DNA of 64,000 nucleotides, taken from Rhizobium jaguaris. Its GTDB lineage: Bacteria > Pseudomonadota > Alphaproteobacteria > Rhizobiales > Rhizobiaceae. This document shows positions 25,715 to 34,679 of the stretch, in pieces. The notes below the pieces were generated by a model, which did not search any database, had not been told where the DNA came from, and saw only the letters and a program-made list of their open reading frames with translations. The number at the start of each line of letters is the position of its first letter. The stretch's first letter is position 1. Both the position numbers and the translations under genes were made by a program. The DNA lies in the NCBI RefSeq assembly GCF_003627755.1, contig NZ_CP032694.1:1603501-1667500 (forward strand), written 5' to 3'.

Positions 25715-26380
25715 TCACGTCTTTTGGTCGGTGCCTATGTATGCATCCCAACCAAGCATTGAGGCTCGGGCCACCGCTTCAAGCTCCTCGCGGCTTGCTC
25801 CATCGCGAGCCAAGATCGACATCCCACTTTGAACCGTCTGAACGTAACGGGCGAGCGCATGAATGTCTGTCGAAGCCGAAATCTCACCCTTCGAAACAGC
25901 GTCCGCCAACCGGCCCTTGACGCTTTGAAATAACGCCGCTCTTTCTGCTCTCACCAGCTCCCCGAGTTCCACATGTCCTTCATCGCCAACAGACGACAAG
26001 GTCACCATGCAGCCGCGCGGGACATCGCAGAGCGATCCGGTCAATGCAGCGGCGGACGTCAACAGGTATGCTTCGACCGCCTCCCGCACGGTCTCAGCAG
26101 AACGGAATTGCATCCAGGCCTGTCGTCCAAACGTATCGACGTAATATCGGACCGCTTCTGCGAACAGTGCTTCCTTGGAGCCGAAGGCCGCGTAAAGGCT
26201 AGGCGAACCTATCCCCATTGCATCCTTAAGGTCGGAAATTGAGGTGGCCTCAAAACCCTTTAGCCAGAAGACACGCATGGCTTGCGACAGCGCGGCCTCG
26301 CGATCGAATGCGCGAGGCCGCCCACGCGGGCGTGTCCGATCCCTTTCAGCCGTCAAGGCGTCATTTTTCGAATTTTGCAT
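25715..26380 (-). CDS. TetR/AcrR-family transcriptional repressor
   Basis: The protein is 221 residues. The N-terminal HTH (RGRPRAFDREAALSQAMRVF, WLKGFEATSISDLKDAMGIG, SPSLYAAFGSKEALF) is the classical TetR DNA-binding domain. The C-terminal ligand-binding half is typical of the group next to short-chain dehydrogenases. It is divergent from the SDR gene at 26560, which it probably represses. The 179-bp intergenic region is AT-rich with a strong SDR promoter. Confidence 0.9.
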   Translation of the reverse strand: MQNSKNDALTAERDRTRPRGRPRAFDREAALSQAMRVFWLKGFEATSISDLKDAMGIGSPSLYAAFGSKEALFAEAVRYYVDTFGRQAWMQFRSAETVREAVEAYLLTSAAALTGSLCDVPRGCMVTLSSVGDEGHVELGELVRAERAALFQSVKGRLADAVSKGEISASTDIHALARYVQTVQSGMSILARDGASREELEAVARASMLGWDAYIGTDQKT

Positions 26381-26498
26381 CGACCGTTATATATATACTT
26401 GTTGAAACATCTTCGCAATCGCGGTGGCTTACGAACCGAACCATGAACGTCATCATTGCTGAACTGCCGAGATTTATGAAACGATCGATATAAAAATC

Positions 26499-26527
26499 TT
26501 GACAGGCGCGAAGGGTGAATGTAGCTA
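26499..26527 (+). promoter_or_regulatory. Sigma-70-type promoter of the SDR gene
   Basis: TTGACA (26499-26504) and TAGCTA (26522-26527) are separated by 17 bases, ending 33 bases before the SDR ATG. The -35 is a perfect consensus, which fits a strong promoter held down by the adjacent TetR repressor. Confidence 0.6.
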
Positions 26528-26559
26528 ATTCTGTATCGTTCAATATAGAAAGATTCAGA

Positions 26560-27300
26560 ATGAGTGAATTGATTGGAAAACGTGCCCTGGTGACAGGTGC
26601 ATCTCGGGGTATCGGTGCAGCGATTGCACTGGGTCTGGCCGACAAGGGTGCGGATGTCGCAATCACCTATGCAGGCTCCGCCGATCGCGCGGCGGCGGTG
26701 GTCAGAACGATTGAACAAAAAGGACGCAGGGCCGTCGCCATTCAGGCCGACAGTGGCGATCCCGCAGCTATCAAGCGATCTGTTGACGAAACCCTAAGCG
26801 CCCTTGGGGGGCTGGACATTCTGGTGAACAACGCCGGAATAGCGCTCTACAATCTGATTGCCGACATCAGCGTTGATCAAATCGATGAAATGCTGAAGGT
26901 CAACGTGCGAGGGCCAATCCTAGCTGCTCAGGCAGCGATCCCGCACTTACAAGCAGGCGGACGTATTATCTCGATTGGGTCGGCCGGTGCGGATCGCATC
27001 GTTGGCGAACCCGGCTCGGTGTACTACATGACAAAGTCCGCGCTTCAATCCATGACGCGTGGCCTCGCACGTGAACTTGGCTCACGGGATATCACTGTTA
27101 ACCTCGTTCAGCCAGGATCGACCAATACGGATATGAACCCCGCTGATGGCGAATTCTCCGATTGGCAGCGCTCGTTGATGCCACTTGGTCGCTATGGTGA
27201 GCCCACAGACGTTGCTGCTGCCGTTGCATTCCTCGCAAGCCCCGCAGCAAAGCAGATCAGCGGAGTAATACTCAATATCGATGGTGGGTTGAACACCTGA
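26560..27300 (+). CDS. SDR-family oxidoreductase (3-oxoacyl-ACP reductase-like)
   Basis: The protein is 246 residues, a classical SDR. The TGASRGIG nucleotide-binding motif near residue 14, a NNAG motif, and Ser...YxxxK (SVYYMTKSAL) make a complete catalytic set. The C-terminus ISGVILNIDGG is typical of FabG-like enzymes. Regulation by the divergent TetR gene points to a xenobiotic or carbonyl-stress role rather than core fatty acid synthesis. The ATG at 26560 is chosen; an earlier in-frame start would add a poorly coding leader. Confidence 0.85.
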   Translation: MSELIGKRALVTGASRGIGAAIALGLADKGADVAITYAGSADRAAAVVRTIEQKGRRAVAIQADSGDPAAIKRSVDETLSALGGLDILVNNAGIALYNLIADISVDQIDEMLKVNVRGPILAAQAAIPHLQAGGRIISIGSAGADRIVGEPGSVYYMTKSALQSMTRGLARELGSRDITVNLVQPGSTNTDMNPADGEFSDWQRSLMPLGRYGEPTDVAAAVAFLASPAAKQISGVILNIDGGLNT

Positions 27301-27301
27301 T

Positions 27302-27648
27302 CAAAAGCGTCCGGGTCCAGGTGAGAGCCCTTGCTGAGCCGGGCATAGTTGCCCCGTTCGGCTATTGAGCTGTGCACGGACCGGACGTCTCAGCCGGTCC
27401 GAGAATATATCTTTTCCGTCCCTTCAAGGCCGCTTAAAGACATGAGTAGACATCCGCTCAAATGACTGGATTCGTCTCTCATTGTGTTCAGATTGACTGG
27501 GACAGACGCTGCAACAACAAAAAGTTGCTGCGGCTTATCTGTCTGCGGAGCTGATGCTTCCCATCATATGGTCCTTTGCGGCCTCGACTATTCCGGAGGC
27601 GTTGCGGCTTTCTATCAGCGCCGACCGGATGCGACAACGCACACAAGC
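27302..27648. other. Intergenic region with a probable SDR terminator
   Basis: CGGACCGG (27377-27384) pairs with CCGGTCCG (27394-27401) across a 9-base loop and is followed by a weak T-rich stretch, so it may end the SDR transcript. The rest (27402-27648) carries no recognised gene. Confidence 0.45.
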
Positions 27649-27675
27649 AAAAAGGCCGGGCAAAACCCGGCCTTT
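27649..27675 (-). terminator. Rho-independent terminator of rplM-rpsI
   Basis: On the minus strand AAAGGCCGGG and CCCGGCCTTT form a 10-bp stem with loop TTTTG, running into five T residues. It lies 25 bases after the rpsI stop. Confidence 0.9.
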
Positions 27676-27700
27676 CCAAAATCCGATCTCGGATAAGCGA

Positions 27701-28171
27701 TTAACGCTTGGAGAACTGGAACGAACGACGTGCCTTGGCACGGCCGTACTTCTTGCGTTCGACGACGCGGCTGTCGCGGGTCAGGAAGCCGCCCTTCTTC
27801 AGGACCGAGCGCAGGCCCGGTTCGAAGTAGGTCAGCGCCTTGGACAGGCCGTGACGAACGGCACCGGCCTGGCCGGAAAGACCGCCGCCGGCGACGGTGG
27901 CAACGATGTCGAACTGGCCGTCACGGGCAGCGGCGACGATCGGCTGACGCAGGATCATCTGCAGAACCGGACGGGCGAAGTAAGCCGTGTAGTCCTTGCC
28001 GTTGACGATGATCTTGCCGGAGCCGGCTTTGACCCAAACGCGGGCGACAGCGTCCTTGCGCTTGCCGGTCGCGTAGGAACGGCCAAGCGAGTCGACCTTG
28101 CGGACATGAACCGGAGCAGCAGCAGCTTCCGACGTCGTGCCGAGATCCTTCAGGGAAGAGAGATCAGCCAT
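27701..28171 (-). CDS. rpsI: 30S ribosomal protein S9
   Basis: The protein is 156 residues. It has the S9 core [20 protein letters not shown], the [20 protein letters not shown] block and the basic tail ending RRSFQFSKR that reaches the P-site. An N-terminal extension of about 25 residues ([20 protein letters not shown]) is usual in alphaproteobacteria. It starts 2 bases after the rplM stop and is cotranscribed with it, as in almost all bacteria. Confidence 0.98.
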   Translation of the reverse strand: MADLSSLKDLGTTSEAAAAPVHVRKVDSLGRSYATGKRKDAVARVWVKAGSGKIIVNGKDYTAYFARPVLQMILRQPIVAAARDGQFDIVATVAGGGLSGQAGAVRHGLSKALTYFEPGLRSVLKKGGFLTRDSRVVERKKYGRAKARRSFQFSKR

Positions 28172-28173
28172 TA

Positions 28174-28638
28174 TCAGGCGCTCCTTACGTTCTTCTTGTT
28201 CAGCTTGGCCACGTCGAGAACGACCGGCTGCTGGGCTTCATGGGGATGGTTGGAGCCGGCGTAGACGCGCAGGTTCTTCATCTGGCGACGGCCGAGCGGG
28301 CCGCGGGGAACCATGCGTTCGACAGCCTTCTCGAGGACGCGCTCCGGGAAGCGGCCTTCGATGATCTGGCGAGCGGTGCGCTCCTTGATGCCGCCGGCAT
28401 AACCGGTGTGCCAGTAGTAAACCTTGTCTTCGTACTTCTTGCCGGTGAAAACGACCTTGTCGGCATTGATGACGATGACGTTGTCGCCGTCGTCGACGTG
28501 CGGCGTGAAGGTAGCCTTATGCTTGCCGCGCAGACGCATTGCGATGAGAGAAGCGAGACGGCCAACGACCAGCCCTTCGGCGTCGATGAGAACCCACTTC
28601 TTCTCCACCTCTGCAGGCTTCTGGGAGAAGGTTGCCAT
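28174..28638 (-). CDS. rplM: 50S ribosomal protein L13
   Basis: The protein is 154 residues. Diagnostic L13 blocks are present: [55 protein letters not shown] and [20 protein letters not shown]. It is first gene of the rplM-rpsI operon. A terminator-like hairpin lies 84-110 bases upstream of its start. Confidence 0.98.
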   Translation of the reverse strand: MATFSQKPAEVEKKWVLIDAEGLVVGRLASLIAMRLRGKHKATFTPHVDDGDNVIVINADKVVFTGKKYEDKVYYWHTGYAGGIKERTARQIIEGRFPERVLEKAVERMVPRGPLGRRQMKNLRVYAGSNHPHEAQQPVVLDVAKLNKKNVRSA

Positions 28639-28721
28639 GTTGAATACTCTCTTTTGGGACCCTGGACCCGAAGGCGTCAGGGCGTTTCTTGTTGCTTGGT
28701 TTGGCGAGCGTAACGCACACC

Positions 28722-28748
28722 AAAAAGAAAGCAGCCCGGAAAGGCTGC
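28722..28748 (-). terminator. Terminator-like hairpin upstream of rplM
   Basis: Minus-strand GCAGCC/GGCTGC with loop TTTCCG is followed by TTTCTTTTT. It could terminate the upstream EamA transcript (stop at 28877) or act as an attenuator in a long rplM leader. Confidence 0.65.
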
Positions 28749-28876
28749 GATCTGGCGCGGCTTATAAAGGGAATAGGCGAGGAGGTCAATAAGGCGGGAT
28801 TTTGCCGTCTGAAAAATTCACATTTAAAATCAATATGTTAAACGTATGGTATTTTGATACCCCATATTTCTCGCCT

Positions 28877-29713
28877 TCAGGCCAGCTTCATAACCAATAC
28901 GCCTGCAGCAATAATGGTGCCGGCCACATAGCGCCAGACGCTCGATCGCTCCTTCAGAACGACCACGGAGATCACCAGCGCGAACAGGATCGAGGTCTCG
29001 CGCAGCGCTGCCACGCTGGCGACAGGGGCCTTTGTCATGGCCCATAGCGCAAGGCCATAGGAGGCGATGGAGCCGCCACCGCCGGTAAGGCCGCGCCACC
29101 AGTTGTAGCGTATATGGGCGGCGACGGCATTTATGCCACGCCGCGAGATCGCCCAGGCAAACAACAGCACTGGCGGCAAGAGCGACATCCACAATGTATA
29201 GGAAATGGAATTGCCGGAGATCCTGGCACCGATGCCGTCGACATAGGTATAGCTGGCGATGACCACGGCATTGGAAAGCGCCAGGGTGACTGCCTGCCTG
29301 CCGCCCTTTCGCGCTTCGAAAGCGAGCGTCAATATGCCGGCGCAAATGATCGTGGTGCCGATCAGCGCTCCGCCCGACAAAGTTTCTTTGAGGATGAAGC
29401 CGCTGGTCGAAACGATGATCAGCGGCGCGACTCCACGCATCAGCGGGTATACGAGGCCGATGTCTCCGGCGCGGTAAGCGGCCGCTACCAACTGGAAATA
29501 AGCAAACTGCAGGATCGCTGACGTGCCGATAAAGGGCCAGGCGGCGGAAGCCGGCAGCGGCAGAAAAGCCAGGAAGGGCAGGGCACTGACCGCGCCGCCC
29601 GCTGCAACCAGCGCGGCATCCAGCGACTTGTCCGTTCCAGCCTTGATGATCGCATTCCAGGTCGCATGCAGCAGCGCACCGAAGAGAACGAGAGCGATGA
29701 CGTCAAGCGACAC
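28877..29713 (-). CDS. EamA/DMT-family transporter
   Basis: The protein is 278 residues with ten predicted membrane helices in two EamA repeats (about 1-135 and 145-278), for example VYPLMRGVAPLIIVSTSGFI and VLKERSSVWRYVAGTIIAAG. DMT carriers export or import small metabolites. A GTG start at 29713 has CGAGGT about 8 bases upstream. Substrate unknown; no linked biosynthetic gene. Confidence 0.8.
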   Translation of the reverse strand: MSLDVIALVLFGALLHATWNAIIKAGTDKSLDAALVAAGGAVSALPFLAFLPLPASAAWPFIGTSAILQFAYFQLVAAAYRAGDIGLVYPLMRGVAPLIIVSTSGFILKETLSGGALIGTTIICAGILTLAFEARKGGRQAVTLALSNAVVIASYTYVDGIGARISGNSISYTLWMSLLPPVLLFAWAISRRGINAVAAHIRYNWWRGLTGGGGSIASYGLALWAMTKAPVASVAALRETSILFALVISVVVLKERSSVWRYVAGTIIAAGVLVMKLA

Positions 29714-30590
29714 AAAAACCTCGAAAATTGGAAACGACGGTCAAAATCTAGGCGATTTGTGGAAATGCCGCCGCCATTTGATCCTCAATGCTCCAGAAAG
29801 CAACACATATGCGGGCTTATAAGCTTTTGGTAGTAGCCGCTGCTGCGGCAGATAAATGGAAAAGCATAGTTCCATCGTTCCTCGTTCGTTCTGTTTTGTC
29901 GCTCAACTATAAGGTGTTTCTAATTGACATGTGAATGAAGCAAGAACAAAAATTGCATGCCGGGGGAACGTATGACAGAGCTTGTGATGATAACATCCAA
30001 AGCGCTGCAAAATGTTATTCAAATATCATGATTACGAATATATTGACTGTGATTGGGAGCGGTCACTCATAGCCCAATTTGGTGATTCCGACGGACCTGG
30101 TATCCCCCATATGGACTATGAATTGTCTTACTGCGCCGCGAGAAGCCGCAGTCGGATCGAGGTATCGGCAAAGATCGCGGATAGATATCTCTTGTCGCGG
30201 ATTGGTATTTTTGCTGTGTCTTTTTAAGATTGTTGTCAACAAAGCAGCAGGCACCGATGTGCGCTGCAAAAAATAGTCATTTCTGTCGAAAATCTTGAGT
30301 GACTGCTCATCTCTCATACTTCCAACCGGGTCTCATCTATCGTCTCACCATGAGGCTTCGCTAATTAATGTCCGAATAAATAGTGAACAAAAATCGCATT
30401 TCATGAGAACGTGGCCACTCGATTCGGTACGACATCGTTTCAAAGCGCTTTGGAGAATCAAAATCGCGCGCGAGAGACTACTCGGCGCTGCAAGGCCAGC
30501 GAAAGGCAGGGCCGCAGGCCGAAACCCAGGCTGAGGTGCAAAATCGATGTAAGATAATGGCCGCTGGTGCGCTGCCGTATCGGACCGCCC
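29714..30590. other. Long AT-rich intergenic region
   Basis: About 880 bases. Open frames on both strands (30012-30227 plus; 30063-30317 minus) have no ribosome-binding site or family resemblance. A 19-codon frame at 29972 follows GGGGGAACGT and could be a leader peptide, but this is weak. Two imperfect 27-base direct repeats start at 29944 and 30385 (21 of 27 identical). It may be a decayed gene or regulatory spacer. Confidence 0.45.
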
Positions 30591-30920
30591 TCAATGCGGG
30601 ATAATCAGCAAATCATGGCGGTCGAAGTCGGTCGACGGACGGCAGATATAGACGGGGCAATCGGACCTGTCTTTGGTCGGCAAATAATCCTGATAGGCAT
30701 AGTAGCCGGAATCACAGGCATTGCTGTCTGAAACGAAGCGATCATAAAGCGTCATGTTGCGCACTCTGCTGGCCGGATAGCGCATGATCACCGCGCGTTC
30801 GCGGTTGATGATCGCCTTGGCTTGGCTGCAGGTGAAAGACATGGAGTTATAACGCGAGATCGCCAAAGCCGGCGTGGTGGCCGACGCAACCAGCAGGGCC
30901 AGCAGCATGATTTTTTTCAT
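30591..30920 (-). CDS. Secreted conserved hypothetical protein
   Basis: The protein is 109 residues. The signal peptide MKKIMLLALLVASATTPALA is cleaved near residue 20, before a mature domain with four Cys (FTCSQAK, NACDSG, SDCPVYIC). Motifs RERAVIMRYPASRVRNMTLY and RFVSDSNACDSGYYAYQDY are reminiscent of a small rhizobial periplasmic family of unknown role. GGAGG lies 10 bases upstream of the ATG at 30920. It is divergent from the CoA-binding protein. Confidence 0.75.
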   Translation of the reverse strand: MKKIMLLALLVASATTPALAISRYNSMSFTCSQAKAIINRERAVIMRYPASRVRNMTLYDRFVSDSNACDSGYYAYQDYLPTKDRSDCPVYICRPSTDFDRHDLLIIPH

Positions 30921-31032
30921 CGGGGCAATCCTCCCTGAAATTGTTATAATGCAATATATATACGCAAAAGCCGCGGCCGAGGTTTCGGGAATTGTGGCAA
31001 AACGCAAGTGTGATCGAACGGGAGGCCTTGTG

Positions 31033-31461
31033 ATGAACCATGACCGTTATGACGATTCTTATATCGCTGATATTCTTTTATCCGTACGGACCATCGCGCT
31101 CGTCGGCGCCTCACCCAATCCGGCCCGCCCGAGCAATGGTGTCATGGCCTATTTGCTGGCGCGGGGCTATCGAGTTATTCCCGTCAATCCCGGACAGGCG
31201 GGCAAGGAGATCCTCGGCCAGTGGGTCTTTGGCCACTTGGCCGATATCCCGGAACCGGTCGACATGGTCGATGTCTTCCGCGCGCCGGAATATCTAAGGT
31301 CGGTTGTTGAAGAGACGATCATGATAGAACCGCGCCCACCGGTCATCTGGGGGCAGCTCGGCGTGCGCGACGATGCCGCCGCAGCAAGAGCGGAAGCGGC
31401 TGGCGTCAAGGTCGTCATGGATCGCTGTCCGGCCATCGAATATCCGCGGCTGGTCGCCTGA
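31033..31461 (+). CDS. CoA-binding (succinyl-CoA synthetase-like) domain protein
   Basis: The protein is 142 residues. A Rossmann-like CoA-binding domain is seen: TIALVGASPNPARPSNGVMA, GYRVIPVNPGQAGKEILGQ and PPVIWGQLGVRDDAAAARAE. It has no catalytic His or ligase partner, so a regulatory or stress role is likely. GGAGG at 31021-31025 fixes the ATG at 31033. It precedes metY, but a terminator-like hairpin lies between them. Confidence 0.85.
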   Translation: MNHDRYDDSYIADILLSVRTIALVGASPNPARPSNGVMAYLLARGYRVIPVNPGQAGKEILGQWVFGHLADIPEPVDMVDVFRAPEYLRSVVEETIMIEPRPPVIWGQLGVRDDAAAARAEAAGVKVVMDRCPAIEYPRLVA

Positions 31462-31490
31462 CGCAGGCTATGCCGCGTCCGGTTGCTAAG

Positions 31491-31536
31491 CCTGCCCATT
31501 CGTCGCGTGATATTGTCGAAAAAGGGCAGGTTTTTT
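31491..31536 (+). terminator. Terminator after the CoA-binding gene
   Basis: CCTGCCC (31491-31497) and GGGCAGG (31524-31530) pair around a 26-base loop and run into TTTTTT. The loop is long, so it may be less efficient. Confidence 0.6.
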
Positions 31537-31632
31537 CAACCCGAGCAAAAGCTTGGCAAAGTTCGCGGTTAACTTTCAGACCCGGGACGCTATGATCTTC
31601 CTGTCATAATAATATTGGCGGGAGGAGAAGGC

Positions 31633-32916
31633 ATGCCGACAAACAATCCGGGTTTCGATACGTTGGCGATCCATGCGGGGGCGCAGCCGGACCCCACGAC
31701 GGGCGCCCGCGCGACGCCGATCTATCAGACAACCTCCTTCGTCTTTCAGGATTCGGACCATGCCGCCGCGCTCTTCGGGCTGCAGCAGTTCGGCAATATT
31801 TATACGCGTATCATGAACCCGACCCAGGCCGTCCTTGAGGAGCGGGTGGCTGCCCTCGAAGGCGGCACGGCCGGCCTTGCCGTCGCCTCCGGCCACGCCG
31901 CGCAGATGATCGTCTTTCACACCATCATGCAGCCGGGCGACAATTTCGTCGCCGCCAGGCGGCTCTACGGCGGCTCGATCAATCAGTTCGGTCACGCCTT
32001 CCAGAATTTCGATTGGCATGTGCGCTGGGCCGACCCCGCCGATCCGGCCTCGTTCGAGGCTGAGATCGACAGCCGCACCCGCGGCATCTTCATCGAAAGC
32101 CTCGCCAATCCCGGCGGCACCTTTGTCGATATCGAGGCGATCGCCGCAGTTGCACGCAGGCACGGCCTGCCGCTGATCGTCGACAACACCATGGCAAGTC
32201 CCTATCTCATCCGGCCGTTGGAACATGGCGCCGATATCGTCGTCCATTCGCTGACCAAATTCATCGGCGGTCACGGCAATTCCATGGGCGGCATGATCAT
32301 CGACGGCGGCACCTTCGACTGGTCGGCCTCCGGCAACTATCCGATGCTGTCGACGCCGAGGCCGGAATATAACGGCATCGTGCTGCACGCGACCTTCGGC
32401 AATTTTGCGTTCGCCATCGCTTGCCGCGTCCTTGGCTTGCGCGATCTCGGCCCTTCCATTTCTCCTTTCAACGCCTTCTTGCTTCTCACGGGCATAGAGA
32501 CGCTGCCGCTGCGTATGCAGCGGCACTGCGACAATGCGATCGCCGTCGCCCGATGGCTGAAAGAGCAGGATAAGGTGGCCTGGGTGAACTATGCCGGGCT
32601 TGAGGCCGATCCGAACTACGCGCTGCAGCAGCGCTATTCGCCCAAGGGGGCGGGTGCCGTTTTCACCTTCGGGTTGAAGGGCGGCTATGAAGCGGGCAAA
32701 GGGCTGGTGGAAGGCCTGGAGCTCTTTTCCCATCTCGCCAATATCGGCGATACGCGCTCGCTGGTCATTCACCCCGCCTCGACGACGCATAAGCAGCTCA
32801 CCGACGAGCAGAAAATTGCCGCCGGTGCCGGCCCCGATGTCGTGCGCCTGTCGATCGGTATCGAGGACGTCAAGGACATCATTGCCGACCTCGATCAGGC
32901 GCTGGCGAAGGTTTGA
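31633..32916 (+). CDS. metY: O-acetylhomoserine aminocarboxypropyltransferase (PLP)
   Basis: The protein is 427 residues, a Cys/Met-metabolism PLP enzyme. TRIMNPTQAVLEERVAALEGG, the PLP-Lys in HSLTKFIGGHGN and the C-terminal DTRSLVIHPASTTHKQL block place it with MetY/O-acetylhomoserine sulfhydrylases. It makes homocysteine or methionine precursors from O-acetylhomoserine and sulfide. GGAGGAGAA gives the start at 31633. The upstream region shows no SAM-II riboswitch-like sequence. A cupin gene follows, 35 bases downstream. Confidence 0.9.
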   Translation: MPTNNPGFDTLAIHAGAQPDPTTGARATPIYQTTSFVFQDSDHAAALFGLQQFGNIYTRIMNPTQAVLEERVAALEGGTAGLAVASGHAAQMIVFHTIMQPGDNFVAARRLYGGSINQFGHAFQNFDWHVRWADPADPASFEAEIDSRTRGIFIESLANPGGTFVDIEAIAAVARRHGLPLIVDNTMASPYLIRPLEHGADIVVHSLTKFIGGHGNSMGGMIIDGGTFDWSASGNYPMLSTPRPEYNGIVLHATFGNFAFAIACRVLGLRDLGPSISPFNAFLLLTGIETLPLRMQRHCDNAIAVARWLKEQDKVAWVNYAGLEADPNYALQQRYSPKGAGAVFTFGLKGGYEAGKGLVEGLELFSHLANIGDTRSLVIHPASTTHKQLTDEQKIAAGAGPDVVRLSIGIEDVKDIIADLDQALAKV

Positions 32917-32951
32917 CAAGGGAGCGTTCCGGGTTTCGGGATCGGAGATTT

Positions 32952-33296
32952 ATGACAGCCTATTTACGATTGGACACCCATGGCATCGAGCCGGAAGTCG
33001 GCTCCCCGGCCGACGATCGCATCGTTGCCGGCGCACCGAAGTTCCGCACCTGGAATATCGATGAAGCCGGCGGCGGGCTCTATGCCGGCATATGGGAGGC
33101 GACTCCGGGAAAATGGCGGATCGTCTATGACGAGTGGGAATACTTCCACATTCTTTCCGGCTATTCGGTGGTAACCAGCGAAAATGGCGAGGTTTTTCAC
33201 CTGCGCGCCGGTGATCGGATGATCTTCAAGCCCGGCTTCAGGGGAACCTGGGAAGTCATTGAAATGACTCGAAAGGATTATGTGATTCGTCTCTGA
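32952..33296 (+). CDS. Cupin (DUF861/EutQ-like) protein
   Basis: The protein is 114 residues with a single cupin barrel. Motif 1 is around YDEWEYFHILSGYSVVTSEN and motif 2 is HLRAGDRMIFKPGFRGTWEV. Metal ligands are partly replaced (His in motif 1, no His pair), as in DUF861 proteins. It probably follows metY in one transcript. Function unknown. Confidence 0.8.
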   Translation: MTAYLRLDTHGIEPEVGSPADDRIVAGAPKFRTWNIDEAGGGLYAGIWEATPGKWRIVYDEWEYFHILSGYSVVTSENGEVFHLRAGDRMIFKPGFRGTWEVIEMTRKDYVIRL

Positions 33297-33339
33297 AAGC
33301 GTTTCGAATCATGTCGTAAAGCCAGCAGTATCAAGCCCT

Positions 33340-33374
33340 GAAGGCCGGTGCCGTTCGGATGCGATCCGGCCTTC
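33340..33374 (+). repeat. Hairpin downstream of the cupin gene
   Basis: GAAGGCCGG (33340-33348) and CCGGCCTTC (33366-33374) are perfect 9-bp arms around a 17-base loop. There is no T run, so it is a transcript-end structure of uncertain type. Confidence 0.45.
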
Positions 33375-33427
33375 GCGGCAGAGTCTGCAGGGCGGCCGTT
33401 TCGCTTGCCGCAAGTTGTGTCACCGGC

Positions 33428-33456
33428 CTTTCACCAAATTGTCATCAAACTGAAAC
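33428..33456 (+). promoter_or_regulatory. Triple-repeat PHO box of pstSCAB
   Basis: Three 7-mers spaced by CAAA at 11-bp intervals (CTTTCAC, TTGTCAT, CTGAAAC) match the PhoB direct-repeat operator CTGTCAT-N4-CTGTCAT, plus an extra upstream half-site. It lies 123 bases before the pstS ATG, where it would replace the -35 element of a PhoB-dependent promoter. Confidence 0.85.
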
Positions 33457-33578
33457 ACTGCGGCATTAGAGCCATCACTGTCGCCAGGAGATTGAGGTGG
33501 GAGTTACTAACCGATGGGACCCTCTACGCTAATCTCCTGCTCGCCATCCTTTCATCACTCTGGGAAGTGAGTTCAATC

Positions 33579-34604
33579 ATGTTGAATCAAAAATTTCGTT
33601 CGCTTTGCCTGACTGCAGGCTTCATCGCGGCTATGTCCGTTTCGGCCTCGGCTGCCGACGTCACGGGCGCCGGCTCGAGCTTCATCGCGCCTGTTCTGTC
33701 CAAGTGGGCCGAAGGCTACAAAGCTGCAACGAACAATGTCGTCAACTACCAGTCGGTCGGTTCGGGCGCTGGCATCAAGCAGCTCCTCGACAAGACCATC
33801 GTATTCGGCGCTTCGGATAAGCCGATGAGCGACAAGGACCTCGAGAAGAACGGCATTGCCCAGTTCCCGATGATCTCCGGCGGTATCGTCGTTTCCTATA
33901 ACATCGCTGGCGTGAAGCCGGGCGAACTCGTTCTCGACGGCAAGACGCTGGCTGACATCTTCCTCGGCAAGATCGCCAAGTGGGACGATGCGGCCATCAA
34001 GGCCCTCAACCCGGACCTGAAGCTGCCTTCCACGCCGATCTCCGTCGTTTATCGCGCCGACAGCTCGGGCACGACCTTCAACTTCACCGATTACCTGTCG
34101 AAGGTTTCGCCGGAGTGGAAGGAAAAGGTTGGTTCGGACACCGCGGTTGAATGGCCGACGGGCTTCGGCGCCAAGGGTTCCGAGGGCGTTTCCACCACCG
34201 TCAATCAGACGGCTGGTTCGATCTCCTACGTTGAATATTCCTACGTCGTCGCCAACCACATCGGTTTCGCGAAGATGAAGAATGCTGCCGGCAAGGTTAT
34301 CGAGCCGAGCCTCGACACGTTCAAGGCCGCTGCTTCCAACGCCGATTGGGCCCATGCCAAGAACTTCAACCTGATCATCACCAATCAGCCGGGCGACAAG
34401 AGCTGGCCGATTGCAGCTTCGACCTGGGTTCTGCTCTACAAGAAGCCGGCTGATGCTGCTAAGAACGAAGACGCGCTGAAGTTCTTCAAGTGGGCCTATG
34501 AGAAGGGTCAGAAGGACGCGACCGATCTGTCTTATCTTCCGGTTCCGGAGAATGTCGCCGAGGTTGTCCAGAAGTCCTGGAAGCAGGACTTTGGTGCGAA
34601 GTAA
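33579..34604 (+). CDS. pstS: Phosphate ABC transporter, substrate-binding protein
   Basis: The protein is 341 residues. The signal peptide [20 protein letters not shown] is cleaved near ASA (about residue 25). The phosphate-binding loops are [14 protein letters not shown] and [11 protein letters not shown] near the N-terminus and [18 protein letters not shown] in the middle. It binds inorganic phosphate in the periplasm and delivers it to PstCA. First gene of the pst operon behind the PHO box. Confidence 0.97.
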   Translation: MLNQKFRSLCLTAGFIAAMSVSASAADVTGAGSSFIAPVLSKWAEGYKAATNNVVNYQSVGSGAGIKQLLDKTIVFGASDKPMSDKDLEKNGIAQFPMISGGIVVSYNIAGVKPGELVLDGKTLADIFLGKIAKWDDAAIKALNPDLKLPSTPISVVYRADSSGTTFNFTDYLSKVSPEWKEKVGSDTAVEWPTGFGAKGSEGVSTTVNQTAGSISYVEYSYVVANHIGFAKMKNAAGKVIEPSLDTFKAAASNADWAHAKNFNLIITNQPGDKSWPIAASTWVLLYKKPADAAKNEDALKFFKWAYEKGQKDATDLSYLPVPENVAEVVQKSWKQDFGAK

Positions 34605-34626
34605 TTTGTGCTAGGCGAGAAGATGC

Positions 34627-34653
34627 GGCGGACAGGGCACGGCCCTGTCCGCC
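34627..34653 (+). other. Intercistronic hairpin between pstS and pstC
   Basis: A perfect 12-bp stem (GGCGGACAGGGC with its complement) and a three-base ACG loop, followed by only TTT. It lies 22 bases after the pstS stop. It likely stabilises pstS mRNA or attenuates read-through, giving more PstS than permease, as is usual for binding-protein operons. Confidence 0.8.
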
Positions 34654-34679
34654 TTTCGTGATAGGACAAGGGGAAATCG

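Noticed and set aside
27554..28264. Plus-strand frame across rpsI
   Set aside because: It overlaps the ribosomal protein S9 gene antisense; shadow frame.
30012..30317. Small proteins in the AT-rich gap
   Set aside because: No ribosome-binding site, no family resemblance and competing frames on both strands.
30385..30411. LexA-type GTTC repeats near 30.4 kb
   Set aside because: The spacing between GTTC half-sites (18 bases) does not match the N7 direct repeat of alphaproteobacterial LexA.
31462..31632. Possible SAM-II riboswitch before metY
   Set aside because: The conserved SAM-II core (CGGTTTC...GCTAAA-like blocks) is not seen; only a terminator-like hairpin is present.
31576..32919. Long minus-strand open frame across metY
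   Set aside because: It mirrors the metY coding frame and has no independent coding signals.
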